64,000 nt of DNA from Arcicella aquatica (GTDB lineage Bacteria; Bacteroidota; Bacteroidia; Cytophagales; Spirosomataceae): assembly GCF_034928825.1 (NCBI RefSeq), contig NZ_JAYFUL010000028.1, positions 1 through 64,000 of the forward strand. The letters are read 5' to 3'. This document shows, piece by piece, positions 51,400-60,138 of this stretch. A program made the translations under genes and the position numbers. The notes beneath the pieces were generated by a model that worked only from the letters and a program-made list of their open reading frames with translations, was not told the DNA's origin and did not search any database. Numbering within the stretch: position 1 is the stretch's first letter; every line of letters begins with the position of its first letter.

Positions 51400-52491
51400 A
51401 TGAAAAAATGTAAAAAAATCAAGTGGATTTTAGTGTTTAATTGTGTTTTTTTTCAATTGATGGTACAAACTTATGTGCAAGCTCAGGAAAAATTAATATC
51501 TCTGGGTAATTCTACTGTTAAATTAAAAAATAACAATTTTTACTTGTTGAAGATTATCGACGAGCGTAGTGATAAACTCAGGGTAGGACTTGTATATAAC
51601 GAGGAAAAGGATGATGTGTATTTGAATGTAGTAAATGGTGTAACCAAAGCAAGTAATGAATTTTTAACAAAATTCACGAGAAAAAATGCTAGTGCTTATC
51701 CTATTATTATTAAAATAAAAGAACTAAAAGTAGTTGAAAAAATTGTAAATGCTAAAATTATCAATGGTCATAGCGAGATAAAAGTAGCATTTGGCTTTCT
51801 GCGAGATACTACTTTAATAGACTTAACGTCGTTTCAAACTAAAATTACGTTTACCCGCAGTTTTAATGCCGACAACCATTTTGAATACCTCATTGGGCGA
51901 TTGCTAGATAAGTCAATGATATATTTTGACCAATGGATGACAATCAATTATGATAAAAACCCAGCCTTGGCTAAATCTCTCAAAATTAATCTTCAAGCAG
52001 ATTACGGTGTAGATAATCCTGTAAGTGGCGATACAGTTTTTTGGTCGCCCAAGCATAAATTATCTTGGCAAGATTTTGAGGGCAAGAGACCACAAAATAC
52101 AAAGTATGCAGCACAGGTCTTTACGAATTTTGAGTACGGAGCGTTTACTGATATTAAAGACGGCGTATTGATCATAGATTTACAATTAAAGGCTTATTTG
52201 TTGAAAAGTTCTTCATGGACGATGGGCATGCTTACAGAATATAGCCTTGCTCATGAACAATTGCACTTTGATATTACCAAAGCAATTATAGAGCGTTTTA
52301 AAAAGAAAGCCACTAAAATATTGACGCTCGATAATTATGATAGTGAATTACAGCTATTATTTATTGAAATGTATCGAGAATTTAATCGTTTACAAAAGGA
52401 ATATGATGCGGATAGTAACCATAGTATTAATTTTGTAGGACAACAAAAATGGCAATCGTTGATTTCAGAGGAATTGAGAGAAATACGATAA
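51400..52491 (+). CDS. Secreted DUF922-like putative zinc metalloprotease
   Basis: The 363-residue protein has an N-terminal signal segment (WILVFNCVFFQLMVQTYVQAQ) and a C-terminal DUF922-like domain: WSPKHKLSWQDFEGKRPQNTKYAA, then YSLAHEQLHFDITKAIIERF, whose HEQLH fits HExxH, and a downstream conserved EYDADSNHSINFVGQQKW. Metal binding by HExxH suggests protease activity, in line with that family. The N-terminal ~190 residues are an unrecognised beta-rich domain. It is followed by the TrmH-like methyltransferase gene after 21 bp, probably an unrelated neighbour. Confidence 0.7.
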   Translation: MKKCKKIKWILVFNCVFFQLMVQTYVQAQEKLISLGNSTVKLKNNNFYLLKIIDERSDKLRVGLVYNEEKDDVYLNVVNGVTKASNEFLTKFTRKNASAYPIIIKIKELKVVEKIVNAKIINGHSEIKVAFGFLRDTTLIDLTSFQTKITFTRSFNADNHFEYLIGRLLDKSMIYFDQWMTINYDKNPALAKSLKINLQADYGVDNPVSGDTVFWSPKHKLSWQDFEGKRPQNTKYAAQVFTNFEYGAFTDIKDGVLIIDLQLKAYLLKSSSWTMGMLTEYSLAHEQLHFDITKAIIERFKKKATKILTLDNYDSELQLLFIEMYREFNRLQKEYDADSNHSINFVGQQKWQSLISEELREIR

Positions 52492-52512
52492 CCACAAAAA
52501 ATTTAATTAACA

Positions 52513-53055
52513 ATGCGAAAATTATCAATGGAAGACCTAAACCGCTTGACTGTGGAGGAATTTCAACAAGTAGAAAAGTTTCCTTATGTGCTGATTTTGG
52601 ATGATATCAGAAGTATGAACAACGTAGGGTCGGTATTTAGAACAGCAGATGCTTTTAAAGTAGAAAAGGTATTTTTGGGTGGTATTACGGCTACACCGCC
52701 ACACCGAGAAATCCAAAAAACAGCTTTAGGAGCGGATGAAACCGTAACTTGGGAACATGTTGAAAACGTTTTGACATTGATAAAGACACTTCAAGCGGAG
52801 GGATATATCGTAGCGGCAGTAGAACAAGTTGAAAATAGTGTATCTTTATTAAGCTTTGAACCCGAATTAGATAAAAAATATGCTTTTGTGTTCGGGAACG
52901 AAGTTTTTGGTGTAAATCAATCAGTAGTAGAGCAGGCTGATTTTTGTTTGGAAGTACCCCAGTTTGGAACAAAACATTCTTTGAATATTTCAGTCACTAC
53001 GGGTATTATATGTTGGGATTATGTTAGCAAGTATTTAATTAGAAAAAATAATTAA
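52513..53055 (+). CDS. TrmH/SpoU family RNA 2'-O-methyltransferase
   Basis: The 180-residue SPOUT methyltransferase has motif 1 LDDIRSMNNVGSVFRTADAF (~30-49), motif 2 YAFVFGNEVFGV, and motif 3 LEVPQFGTKHSLNISVTTGIICWDY, which form the SAM-binding knot. It methylates tRNA or rRNA ribose. It lacks an N-terminal substrate-binding domain, like the short TrmL-type members. It is downstream of the DUF922-like gene (21 bp). Confidence 0.92.
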   Translation: MRKLSMEDLNRLTVEEFQQVEKFPYVLILDDIRSMNNVGSVFRTADAFKVEKVFLGGITATPPHREIQKTALGADETVTWEHVENVLTLIKTLQAEGYIVAAVEQVENSVSLLSFEPELDKKYAFVFGNEVFGVNQSVVEQADFCLEVPQFGTKHSLNISVTTGIICWDYVSKYLIRKNN

Positions 53056-53162
53056 TATCAGTTTTTCAAAAACTTAACACGAAAAATTTTTTTGCTTTCA
53101 ACCTTATTAATACCTTCGTCTCAATTAAATAACAATAATTTAATATTAAATTAATATTAATC

Positions 53163-53549
53163 ATGAAATCAGATAAAAAGACTCTTGCCAACGAACTTTC
53201 AGCCCTTATTTTAGGTAAACTTCACGGGTTAAATGAAAAAAGTGCTAAAAAATTAGTGAAGACAGTTGATAAATCAACAGAAGAATTGGTGAAGAAATAC
53301 ACTAAACTTCAGAAAGAAGAAGTTGATGAGCTAGAGAAGGAAGCTAAAAAAGAAGCTAAAAAAGCAAAAGAAAAAGCTGAAAAGGTAGAGAAAGAAAAGG
53401 CGAAAGCAGCAGCCAAAGCAGAACTAGCAGCAAAAATCGCTATTGTTACGGAAGATGGAGTAGTTGTAGAAAAAAAAAGTAAGCCTAGTAAGAAAAAAGT
53501 AGCTGAAACTTCAGAAGAAGTAGCTCCTGCTGAAACAACAGAAGCTTAA
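53163..53549 (+). CDS. Lysine/alanine-rich coiled-coil protein
   Basis: The 128-residue protein is dominated by Lys, Glu and Ala (KEAKKEAKKAKEKAEKVEKEK), probably one long helix, then an acidic tail ending in APAETTEA. The N-terminal ~45 residues (LANELSALILGKLHGLNEKSAKKLVKTVDKST) could be a small folded domain, recalling histone-like or nucleoid-associated proteins. No family assignment is possible from motifs. An own promoter and a strong terminator (53573-53625) argue for a well-expressed gene. Confidence 0.6.
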   Translation: MKSDKKTLANELSALILGKLHGLNEKSAKKLVKTVDKSTEELVKKYTKLQKEEVDELEKEAKKEAKKAKEKAEKVEKEKAKAAAKAELAAKIAIVTEDGVVVEKKSKPSKKKVAETSEEVAPAETTEA

Positions 53550-53572
53550 TAATTACCGACTATCAAACAAAT

Positions 53573-53625
53573 AAAAGAGTTTATCAAAAAATGATACCAT
53601 TTTTGATAAACTCTTTTTGTTTTGT
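53573..53625 (+). terminator. Terminator after the lysine-rich protein gene
   Basis: AAAGAGTTTATCAAAAA and TTTTTGATAAACTCTTT form a 17-bp stem around a short loop, followed by a T run. It ends the lysine-rich protein gene and lies 75 bp before the ABC exporter genes. Confidence 0.85.
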
Positions 53626-53699
53626 ACTGTCGTTGTAATTCTTAACAGCTTTCTGCGACTTATTCCAAAACTTAAATAACTTTTAAACCCACACCGTTG

Positions 53700-54623
53700 A
53701 TGTCGAATATTTTAGAAGCCCACCATGTGGTAAAGCGCTATGCAGGACACACTGCCCTGGATGATGTTAGTATAGAAGTACCAGCAGGCTCAATTTTTGG
53801 GTTGTTAGGTCCAAACGGAGCAGGTAAAACATCGTTGATACGAATTATTAATCAAATTACTGCTCCAGACGAAGGACACATCACGTTGCTCGGTGAAAAA
53901 TTACAGCCCAAACACATTGAAGTAATCGGCTATTTGCCAGAAGAACGAGGGTTGTATAAAAAAATGAAAGTAGGAGAGCAGTTGCTCTATCTTGCCCAAT
54001 TGAAAGGCATGAGCAAGGCGGATGCTACCGAAAAGCTGAAACACTGGTTTATAAAATTTGATATAAAAGACTGGTGGAACAAAAATGTGGAAGACCTTTC
54101 AAAAGGGATGCAACAAAAAACACAGTTTATCGCTACGATTGTCCATGAACCTAAATTGATTATTCTGGATGAACCTTTCTCTGGTTTTGACCCCATTAAT
54201 GCTAATCTTTTAAAAGATGAAATATTAGAACTGAAACAAAAAGGGACAACCATCATTTTCTCTACCCACCGAATGGAGTCTGTTGAAGAATTGTGCGACC
54301 ATATTGCACTCATTAACAAATCGAAAGTGGTGCTTCATGGAGCAAAGAAAGAAGTGAAAAATCGTTTCAGAGAAAATTCTTATACGATAGACTTCGTTGG
54401 CTCGTTGACCGAAAATCCTTTAGCTTTTGAATTATTAAATACTAAACCTTTGGACGATGGAATTACGCGAGCAAACATCAAACTGGTAGAAGGCGTATCT
54501 GTAAACCAATTGATTGCCGTGTTGATTGAGCAAGTAGACCTTAAGGCTTTCAATGAAAATATTCCATCATTCAATGATATTTTTATAAAAGTAGTGGGTG
54601 GTGAAGCAAACGATATTCTTTAA
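53700..54623 (+). CDS. ABC-2 type transporter ATP-binding protein (NatA-like)
   Basis: The start is the ATG at 53700 (a TTG directly before it extends by one codon). The 307-residue ATPase has Walker A GPNGAGKTS (~37-45), signature DLSKGMQQK, Walker B LIILDEPFSGFDP and the His switch STHRM. The C-terminal ~70 residues form an extension common in export ATPases. It is followed by a permease gene after 54 bp, which gives a two-gene exporter of the Nat (sodium/antibiotic) type. The transported substrate is unknown. Confidence 0.92.
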   Translation: MSNILEAHHVVKRYAGHTALDDVSIEVPAGSIFGLLGPNGAGKTSLIRIINQITAPDEGHITLLGEKLQPKHIEVIGYLPEERGLYKKMKVGEQLLYLAQLKGMSKADATEKLKHWFIKFDIKDWWNKNVEDLSKGMQQKTQFIATIVHEPKLIILDEPFSGFDPINANLLKDEILELKQKGTTIIFSTHRMESVEELCDHIALINKSKVVLHGAKKEVKNRFRENSYTIDFVGSLTENPLAFELLNTKPLDDGITRANIKLVEGVSVNQLIAVLIEQVDLKAFNENIPSFNDIFIKVVGGEANDIL

Positions 54624-54677
54624 GAAACCTTGCTAAATCCATTCAATCAGCATTCCTTTTAAAAAATCCCAAAAACT

Positions 54678-56003
54678 ATGAATAAGATTTTACTGATTAT
54701 CCAGCGCGAATATATTACTAGAGTAAGAAAAAAATCTTTTTGGATTGCTTCTCTCTTAGTTCCCGTTCTGATAGCGGCAATATATGCCATTCCCCTTTAT
54801 TTATTTTTGAATTCAAACGATACCAAAACGATTGAGATAGTCGATGAAAGTAAGTTATTCAAAGGTAAACTTCAATCAGAAGACGATATTACTTTCAAAT
54901 TTATAGATGGTTCATTTGAGCAGGCCAAGAAAAACCTCACAAAAAGTGGTGCCGATATTTTAGTGAACATCCAAAAGGATATTCTTGATAATCCGAATGG
55001 TGTAAAAATGGTAGGTAAAAAAAGCATTGGTTTAACTACACAATATAAGATTCAAGGAAAAATTCAGACAGAATTACGCAATATTAAACTGCTAAAAGCC
55101 AATATTGACTTAAAGGTATTGGAAGACAACAAGGTAAACGTAAATGCCAAAACCTATACTTTGGATGATGAAGGCGGCGAACAAAGTAGTAGTTCGGCAG
55201 GAGCGATGATTTTGGCAGGTATTTTTGGTTTGATTCTCTATATCTCTGCTTTTCTATATGGTTCGCAAGTAATGAATGGTGTAATCGAAGAAAAAAGTAA
55301 TCGAATTATTGAAGTGATGATTTCGTCGGTTCGTCCTTTTCAGTTGATGATGGGTAAAATTGTAGGTGTTGGGCTAGTGGGACTTACGCAATTTCTCTTG
55401 TGGGGTGTGCTTACTTTTGGAGCTTCAAGTGCTACTACGGCTATCATGTCGAACAAAATTCAGGAGAAAGTTCAGACCCTTCAACAATCTGGAGCAGGTA
55501 AGGATGAAATCAAAAAATATAAAGAAAATGTAAAAGATACGAATCCATTATCAAGCATTTCACAAACCATAGATAACATATCATTGACCAAAATTATTAT
55601 CTGCTTCTTCTTGTTTTATATGGGTGGCTACTTGCTGTATAGTTCGCTTTTTGCCGCGATAGGCTCGGCTGTTGAGAACGCTACAGAAGCACAACAATTT
55701 ATGTTTCCCGTCACGATACCTATTATTCTATCATTTATACTTGGTCAAGTAATCATCCAGAAACCAGATAGTTCAATTGCTTTTTGGGCATCTATGTTCC
55801 CGCTTACTTCACCGATAGATATGATGGTTAGGTTACCTTTTGGCGTACCAAATTGGGAAATAGCCCTATCTTTTGTATTACTTGTCCTTGGTTTTCTGGG
55901 TACTACATGGTTTGCTGGCAAAGTATATCGCGTAGGTATTTTGATGTACGGCAAGAAACCATCTTGGAAAGAGATTAGCAAATGGGTGTTTTATAAGGGG
56001 TAA
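54678..56003 (+). CDS. ABC-2 type transporter permease (NatB-like)
   Basis: The 441-residue protein starts with one membrane helix (SFWIASLLVPVLIAAIYAIPLYLFL), then a ~140-residue extracytoplasmic domain, and five further helices near 180-430 (for example AMILAGIFGLILYISAFLYG, GLVGLTQFLLWGVLTFG, IIICFFLFYMGGYLLYSSLF). This is the ABC-2 exporter topology. EEKSNRIIEVMISSVRPFQLMMGKI is the conserved cytoplasmic segment. It is coupled to the ATPase at 53700. A palindrome of family 3 lies 18 bp beyond the stop. Confidence 0.9.
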   Translation: MNKILLIIQREYITRVRKKSFWIASLLVPVLIAAIYAIPLYLFLNSNDTKTIEIVDESKLFKGKLQSEDDITFKFIDGSFEQAKKNLTKSGADILVNIQKDILDNPNGVKMVGKKSIGLTTQYKIQGKIQTELRNIKLLKANIDLKVLEDNKVNVNAKTYTLDDEGGEQSSSSAGAMILAGIFGLILYISAFLYGSQVMNGVIEEKSNRIIEVMISSVRPFQLMMGKIVGVGLVGLTQFLLWGVLTFGASSATTAIMSNKIQEKVQTLQQSGAGKDEIKKYKENVKDTNPLSSISQTIDNISLTKIIICFFLFYMGGYLLYSSLFAAIGSAVENATEAQQFMFPVTIPIILSFILGQVIIQKPDSSIAFWASMFPLTSPIDMMVRLPFGVPNWEIALSFVLLVLGFLGTTWFAGKVYRVGILMYGKKPSWKEISKWVFYKG

Positions 56004-56021
56004 TATTCTTATTATCAATGA

Positions 56022-56063
56022 TTTATCACTAGCGAGGAACTTAAGTCCCTCGCTAGTGATAAA
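56022..56063. repeat. 42-bp palindrome, family 3, copy 2
   Basis: TTTATCACTAGCGAGGAACTT then AAGTCCCTCGCTAGTGATAAA; one mismatch relative to perfect pairing. It lies 18 bp after the permease gene stop and probably terminates it. Compare 47221-47258 and 62132-62177. Confidence 0.8.
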
Positions 56064-56148
56064 TGTTTGAATTTTATATCCAGTAAGGCAACCTATTTTA
56101 GGCAAGGACACTCAAAACTCACAATTCATCACTCACAACTGTATCCTT

Positions 56149-56658
56149 TCACTCTTTCGGCTTATTCAACAAACCTAAATCTGGCTGAGAATATTTTAAA
56201 ATTTTGATATACATATCCGTTTTGGTCTGAAATACCCCTTCAATATTCGGAATCCTTTGATTAATTACTTCAAGTAAGTGATTATTATCTCTACACATTA
56301 CATCTACTTGAATATCAAAATCTCCTGAAGTAACAGCCAAAAAACTTACCTCTCGGAATTCTTGTAATTGAGCAGCAACAGATTCAATCAGGTTGGCTGG
56401 GCGTACCGAAATTTTGATATGTACATACGCATGAAAACCTACTCTGGCAGTGTTTACACGTCCAACTATTTGAATGGTTTTGTCTTCAATTAGTTTACTT
56501 GCCCTGCTTCGTATCGTACTGGCTGATGTTTTCAGATTTTCAGCCATATCTGTAAATGAGCGACGCCCATCTTCTTGCAATTGTCCTAGTATGGCAAAAT
56601 CTAGCTCATCTAAGTCAAATGAAACATCGTTGTTATTGGTTGGTTGTGTAAGGCTCAT
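56149..56658 (-). CDS. Lrp/AsnC family transcriptional regulator
   Basis: This 169-residue protein has an N-terminal helix-turn-helix (LDFAILGQLQEDGRRSFTDMAENLKTSASTIRSRASKLIEDKTI, ~17-60) and a C-terminal RAM domain (FHAYVHIKISVRPANLIESVAAQLQEFREVSFLAVTSGDFDIQVDVM). Such regulators respond to amino acids. Neighbours do not point to a target. It is monocistronic, divergent from the DACNV gene at 56990. Confidence 0.93.
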   Translation of the reverse strand: MSLTQPTNNNDVSFDLDELDFAILGQLQEDGRRSFTDMAENLKTSASTIRSRASKLIEDKTIQIVGRVNTARVGFHAYVHIKISVRPANLIESVAAQLQEFREVSFLAVTSGDFDIQVDVMCRDNNHLLEVINQRIPNIEGVFQTKTDMYIKILKYSQPDLGLLNKPKE

Positions 56659-56989
56659 GTAGTAGAAAAAGGCTAAGTTGAGGTATTAATTTCGTAAATT
56701 TAACCGAAAGATAAAAAATAAATAAAATATAGTTATTGCAAATTCAGCAAAAAATAATCAAATTTTGATTAAAAAGTGTAAAAAAGACCGTATTTAAAAT
56801 AAAAATAACAAAAAGTACTTAGATAATAACTACCTATTTAAGCACAAAAGTTTTAATGATTGTGAGTTTTATTAAATTTATAAATACTTAACATAAAACT
56901 TTACAGCATTGAACCTAAGCCCAGAATTAATAGTTGAGTAAGAATAGTATCAATTTGCATTAAGGATAAATTAAGAGAAGTAAAGTTTA
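56659..56989. other. Divergent gap between lrp-like and DACNV genes
   Basis: 331 bp of AT-rich sequence without a gene or a clear repeat; it should hold both promoters. No riboswitch was recognised. Confidence 0.35.
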
Positions 56990-58135
56990 ATGATGATTTC
57001 CACCACAACTACTTATCAGGCAGCTCAAATGGTTTCTGAAACCATTGAAAAGCATTTTATATTTCACCATCAAATTGCAGTGAAGCATGATGGTAAAATA
57101 CTTGCCCCAATTCCTAATAGTTTGGTCATAGAATCAATTATCGATGTTGGTTTTTGGGCGAGTCTCCGTCGTGAGGAGGGGCGTTCTCCTAAAATATCAC
57201 TTGCCTTTTTACCGCCTTCCTTAACAGAAAGTCCATTAATTTTTGAACATAGGTTAAAGTTTAATACCGATGTACTAACCAAATTAGCTCCCTCTGTAGA
57301 ACATGCGGGTATTCATTTGGGCGTTTGGATAGAAGACGATGAATTATATATTTGGGGAACTACTACCAATATCCCAGGTTTATGTTTTGTCTTAGAAGTT
57401 GTTGAGCCAGGCTTGTTGGTCATCAAACATCGTCGGACGGATGGCTTTGGTAAGTTTATAAATGTTGCTGTGTTGAAAGGCGACCAAATAAAAGTAATCG
57501 ACGAAAGCAGTGGTACTTTGCCCGACTGCCCTGCGGTGTTGGGTTCTATGATTGGTATCGCTTCGCCTTCCTCTTGGAATGATTCTTTGAATGTACTTGT
57601 CCAGCTAGCAGTAGCCATGCGAGCACACCAAAGGGGAGGGGCTCTTTTGATTGTGCCTTCTAAACACGATAATTGGCGTTCTTCTATTATTTACCCTATT
57701 ACTTATGCCCTCAGACCTGTTTTCTCTGGCCTTTCCTTCTTGAATGAAAAAGGATTGGATATTCAGAATCCAGCCTTGCAAAATAAGTTAAATCAAGCGA
57801 TAAATGGCATAGCAGGATTAACAGCCGTTGATGGTGCCACTATCATTAATGACCAATTTGAAGTATTGGCTTTTGGGGCAAAAATAGGGCGTTCGCCCTC
57901 TGGAAAAGCATTAGAAGCTATTTTAGTAACAGAACCCATCGTTGGTAATGAACCTCAGGTAGTACACCCAGTTCAGAATGGGGGAACTAGACACCTTTCT
58001 GCGGCACAATTTGTGTATGATCAACGTGACGCAATTGCCTTAGTAGCCTCGCAAGATGGAAGATTTACTATTTTCTCGTGGTCTCCTTGTGATAGAATGG
58101 TACATGCACATCGAGTAGATACGCTATTAATCTAA
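56990..58135 (+). CDS. DACNV-sensor domain protein with diadenylate-cyclase-like domain
   Basis: The 381-residue protein has an N-terminal domain (to ~190) of the DACNV sensor type and a C-terminal DisA_N-like cyclase domain. Landmarks of the latter are GGALLIVP (216-223), VDGATIIND (280-288), which carries the DGA motif, and GTRHLSAAQF (332-341) in place of the usual GTRHRAA: the last Arg of RHR is Leu336. The DAC family makes cyclic di-AMP from two ATP. The DGA motif is intact, so the cyclase may be active with altered ATP contact or use another nucleotide. No membrane segment is seen. It is convergent with the MBL hydrolase gene after 3 bp. Confidence 0.75.
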   Translation: MMISTTTTYQAAQMVSETIEKHFIFHHQIAVKHDGKILAPIPNSLVIESIIDVGFWASLRREEGRSPKISLAFLPPSLTESPLIFEHRLKFNTDVLTKLAPSVEHAGIHLGVWIEDDELYIWGTTTNIPGLCFVLEVVEPGLLVIKHRRTDGFGKFINVAVLKGDQIKVIDESSGTLPDCPAVLGSMIGIASPSSWNDSLNVLVQLAVAMRAHQRGGALLIVPSKHDNWRSSIIYPITYALRPVFSGLSFLNEKGLDIQNPALQNKLNQAINGIAGLTAVDGATIINDQFEVLAFGAKIGRSPSGKALEAILVTEPIVGNEPQVVHPVQNGGTRHLSAAQFVYDQRDAIALVASQDGRFTIFSWSPCDRMVHAHRVDTLLI

Positions 58136-58138
58136 GTA

Positions 58139-58903
58139 CTAGCACGTAAGCGTGAGTCCATCGTAGGCAAGTTTTATATAAGAAGGCAATTCTTCTTCTA
58201 CATCCCGATGCAGTCCCATCTGGTGGCTGATATGGGTAATATAAGCTTCGTCAGGCTTGATTTTCTCTAGCACCTCAATGGCTTCTGAAAGGGTAAAATG
58301 TGATAAATGCTTTTCTTTACGCAAAGCACCTATTACGACAATTTTAGAGCCTCTTACTTTTTCAATAGCTTCTTCCGAAATATAGTTTACGTCGGTGATA
58401 TAAGTAAAGTCGCCTATTCTAAAGCCATATACTGGCAATTTAAAGTGCAGCACTTCAATAGGAGTAAAGGTAACACCTTCAATATCAAAAGGAGTATTAT
58501 GATGAATTTCGTTGAGGGTAATTTGCGGAGTGCCAGGGTATTTTATAGCAGTAAATGCATAAGCAAACTCTTGCTGAATTTGTTCAAGTACTGACGGACG
58601 AGCATAGATAGGCATATCTTTCTGTTGAAAGAAATTGTATGCTCTTACGTCATCTAAACCAGCGGTATGATCTTTGTGTTCGTGCGTGAAAATAATAGCA
58701 TCTAGCTTGTGAACACGTTCACGAAGCATCTGCTGACGAAAGTCGGGACCAGTATCAATAACAAAACTTTTGTCGGCTATTTCTAGGTGAATAGAAACCC
58801 TAAGACGTTTATCACGAAAGTCGAGAGATTGGCAAACTTCACAATCACAAGCAATTACAGGTACTCCTTGGGATGTTCCAGTGCCTAAAAAGGTAATTCT
58901 CAT
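58139..58903 (-). CDS. MBL-fold hydrolase (PhnP-like)
   Basis: The 254-residue protein (ATG 58903; an extra TTG-started stretch of 6 residues is unlikely) is a metallo-beta-lactamase fold enzyme of the PhnP-like group. Motifs: FLGTGTSQGVPVIACDCEVCQS at the N-terminus, with Cys residues as in PhnP, FTHEHKDHTAGLDDVR with the HxHxDH zinc site, then TDVNY, where Asp bridges the metals, and ITHISHQMG near the end. Members cleave cyclic phosphodiester bonds. It is convergent, 3 bp away from the probable cyclic-nucleotide cyclase; a functional link is possible but unproven. Confidence 0.85.
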   Translation of the reverse strand: MRITFLGTGTSQGVPVIACDCEVCQSLDFRDKRLRVSIHLEIADKSFVIDTGPDFRQQMLRERVHKLDAIIFTHEHKDHTAGLDDVRAYNFFQQKDMPIYARPSVLEQIQQEFAYAFTAIKYPGTPQITLNEIHHNTPFDIEGVTFTPIEVLHFKLPVYGFRIGDFTYITDVNYISEEAIEKVRGSKIVVIGALRKEKHLSHFTLSEAIEVLEKIKPDEAYITHISHQMGLHRDVEEELPSYIKLAYDGLTLTC

Positions 58904-59001
58904 AGAATTATGAATTATCAATTATGAGTTATGAATTAATAATATTCGAGTAAATTATCTATCAACTCTCAGCTTCATAACTCATAACTCATTTTTCATA
59001 A
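58904..59001. repeat. Low-complexity ATGAATTA / TCATAACTC spacer
   Basis: The spacer reads as words ATTATGAATTATCAATTATGAG and, further on, CATAACTCATAACTCATTT. The two stretches can pair with each other. Similar words occur at ~37210-37250 and ~56110-56140. Confidence 0.45.
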
Positions 59002-59370
59002 CTATTCGGTAAGTGCTTTTACTTGAGCAACCAATGCATCAAAGTTCAAAGGTTTAGCAAGCATATCATCAAAACCAGCTTCTTTGAAATCTTCCATAGA
59101 ATAATTTCTAGCATTACCAGTAATAGCAATAATTGGTATTTTAGCTTTAGCTTCGTCTTTCAAACTACGTACTGCTTTAGCACATTCCATTCCGTCCATT
59201 ACGGGCATATTGATGTCTAGCAAAATGATGTCAAAATCTTCTTTCTCAAGAGCATCTAACACTTGTTGCCCATTTTTAACAGAATGGATTTCGAAATTTT
59301 GAAATTCTAAAATCTTCTTAGCAAGGTTCTGGATAACTGAGCTATCTTCGGCAATCAGGACTTTCTTCAT
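59002..59370 (-). CDS. Single-domain response regulator (CheY-like)
   Basis: This 122-residue receiver domain has no output domain. It begins KVLIAEDSSVIQ (acidic pair), the phosphorylation site Asp in FDIILLDINMPVMDG (~52), the conserved Thr in IPIIAITGNA and the Lys in MLAKPLN. The start is the ATG at 59370; the frame upstream to 59421 is not part of the domain. A partner histidine kinase is not seen in this window. Such proteins work by protein contacts, for example in phosphorelay or motility signalling. Confidence 0.93.
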   Translation of the reverse strand: MKKVLIAEDSSVIQNLAKKILEFQNFEIHSVKNGQQVLDALEKEDFDIILLDINMPVMDGMECAKAVRSLKDEAKAKIPIIAITGNARNYSMEDFKEAGFDDMLAKPLNFDALVAQVKALTE

Positions 59371-59735
59371 ACTTAAGGTTAATGATTGATTAATATGGTA
59401 AAGATAAGTAACAGGAAACAATTAACAATTACCAATTAAAAATTAAGCGTCTTTTTTGTAATAAATCTTAGTTATAATATTAAGTATTTACATTTATAAA
59501 CGCTGTAAAGCTAACGAAAAATATTAAAAATTGGGTATGAAATGACAAGCAAATTCAATAAAATGATATTTATCAATGATACTTTGGTAAGTAATCCTAT
59601 TAACATGAGTCATCCCGATTTTTTTTGCAAAATATATTTTGAGCTTTACATTGCTAACATTAAGCTATGTACAGGATGTATTTACTCATTTTCTGTAGCA
59701 TCATGAACACTTTAAACACGTGTTAACGATAAATC
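59371..59735. other. Gap with a single terminal-repeat remnant
   Basis: 365 bp without a gene. It includes a lone end of the palindromic element (ACATGAGTCATCCCGATTTT, about 59603-59622) with no partner nearby, so a truncated copy. The rest is AT-rich. Confidence 0.45.
59602..59622 (+). repeat. Solo end of the palindromic repeat element
   Basis: AACATGAGTCATCCCGATTT matches the terminal repeats of copies A-C for about 18 bp, but internal stems and the opposite end are absent. The 54-bp stem at 60069-60122, with AATCATCCCTAATTG arms, may be a derived relative. Confidence 0.6.
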
Positions 59736-60008
59736 ATGGTAACTCTCAATTTAATTAATTCTAATGATTTAAGGGCAACTCGTCATATAGCGATTGCCAA
59801 AAATGGGGATATTTATGCCAAACTTTCTAAACGAAAAGATGGAAAGGGATTGTATCTATTAAAAGACTCAAAGAATGATGGTATTATAGACGAAACTAAA
59901 CTCTTTGGTGATTATCCAGACAGTGATGTTGTTATTGACGAAGATTTGAACGGTACATTTTTTAAAATTGAATACCATAAAAAGGGTAAGTTAGGCTTGA
60001 AGAATTAA
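59736..60008 (+). pseudogene. Fragment of a PQQ/sorbosone-dehydrogenase-like gene
   Basis: The 90-residue frame resembles the N-terminal part of soluble PQQ-type sorbosone dehydrogenases: RATRHIAIAKNGDIYAKLSKRKDGKGLYLLKDSKNDGIIDETKLFGDY follows their RHIAVA-NGDIYVKL-KDGKGI-LRDTNKDGKAD-FGDY pattern. After that it no longer matches and stops soon, whereas the family has ~400 residues and a signal peptide. I therefore read it as a truncated remnant. It lies between the element-end remnant (59602) and another inverted repeat (60069-60122), which may have caused the loss. It could be translated as a small protein. Confidence 0.55.
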
Positions 60009-60068
60009 AAGTTTTAATGCCCAATATACAAATGCTATAAAGTGTAGTAACTATTTGGCAAAAAAATA

Positions 60069-60122
60069 ACCTAAATCATCCCTAATTGTAAATGCTATTT
60101 GCAATTAGGGATGATTCAGGTT
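60069..60122. repeat. Inverted repeat (AATCATCCCTAATTG stem)
   Basis: AACCTAAATCATCCCTAATTG on the left pairs with CAATTAGGGATGATTCAGGTT on the right around a 13-base loop. The ATCATCCC word recalls the GTCATCCC ends of the ~250-bp element. Confidence 0.6.
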
Positions 60123-60138
60123 TATATGATACTCATAT

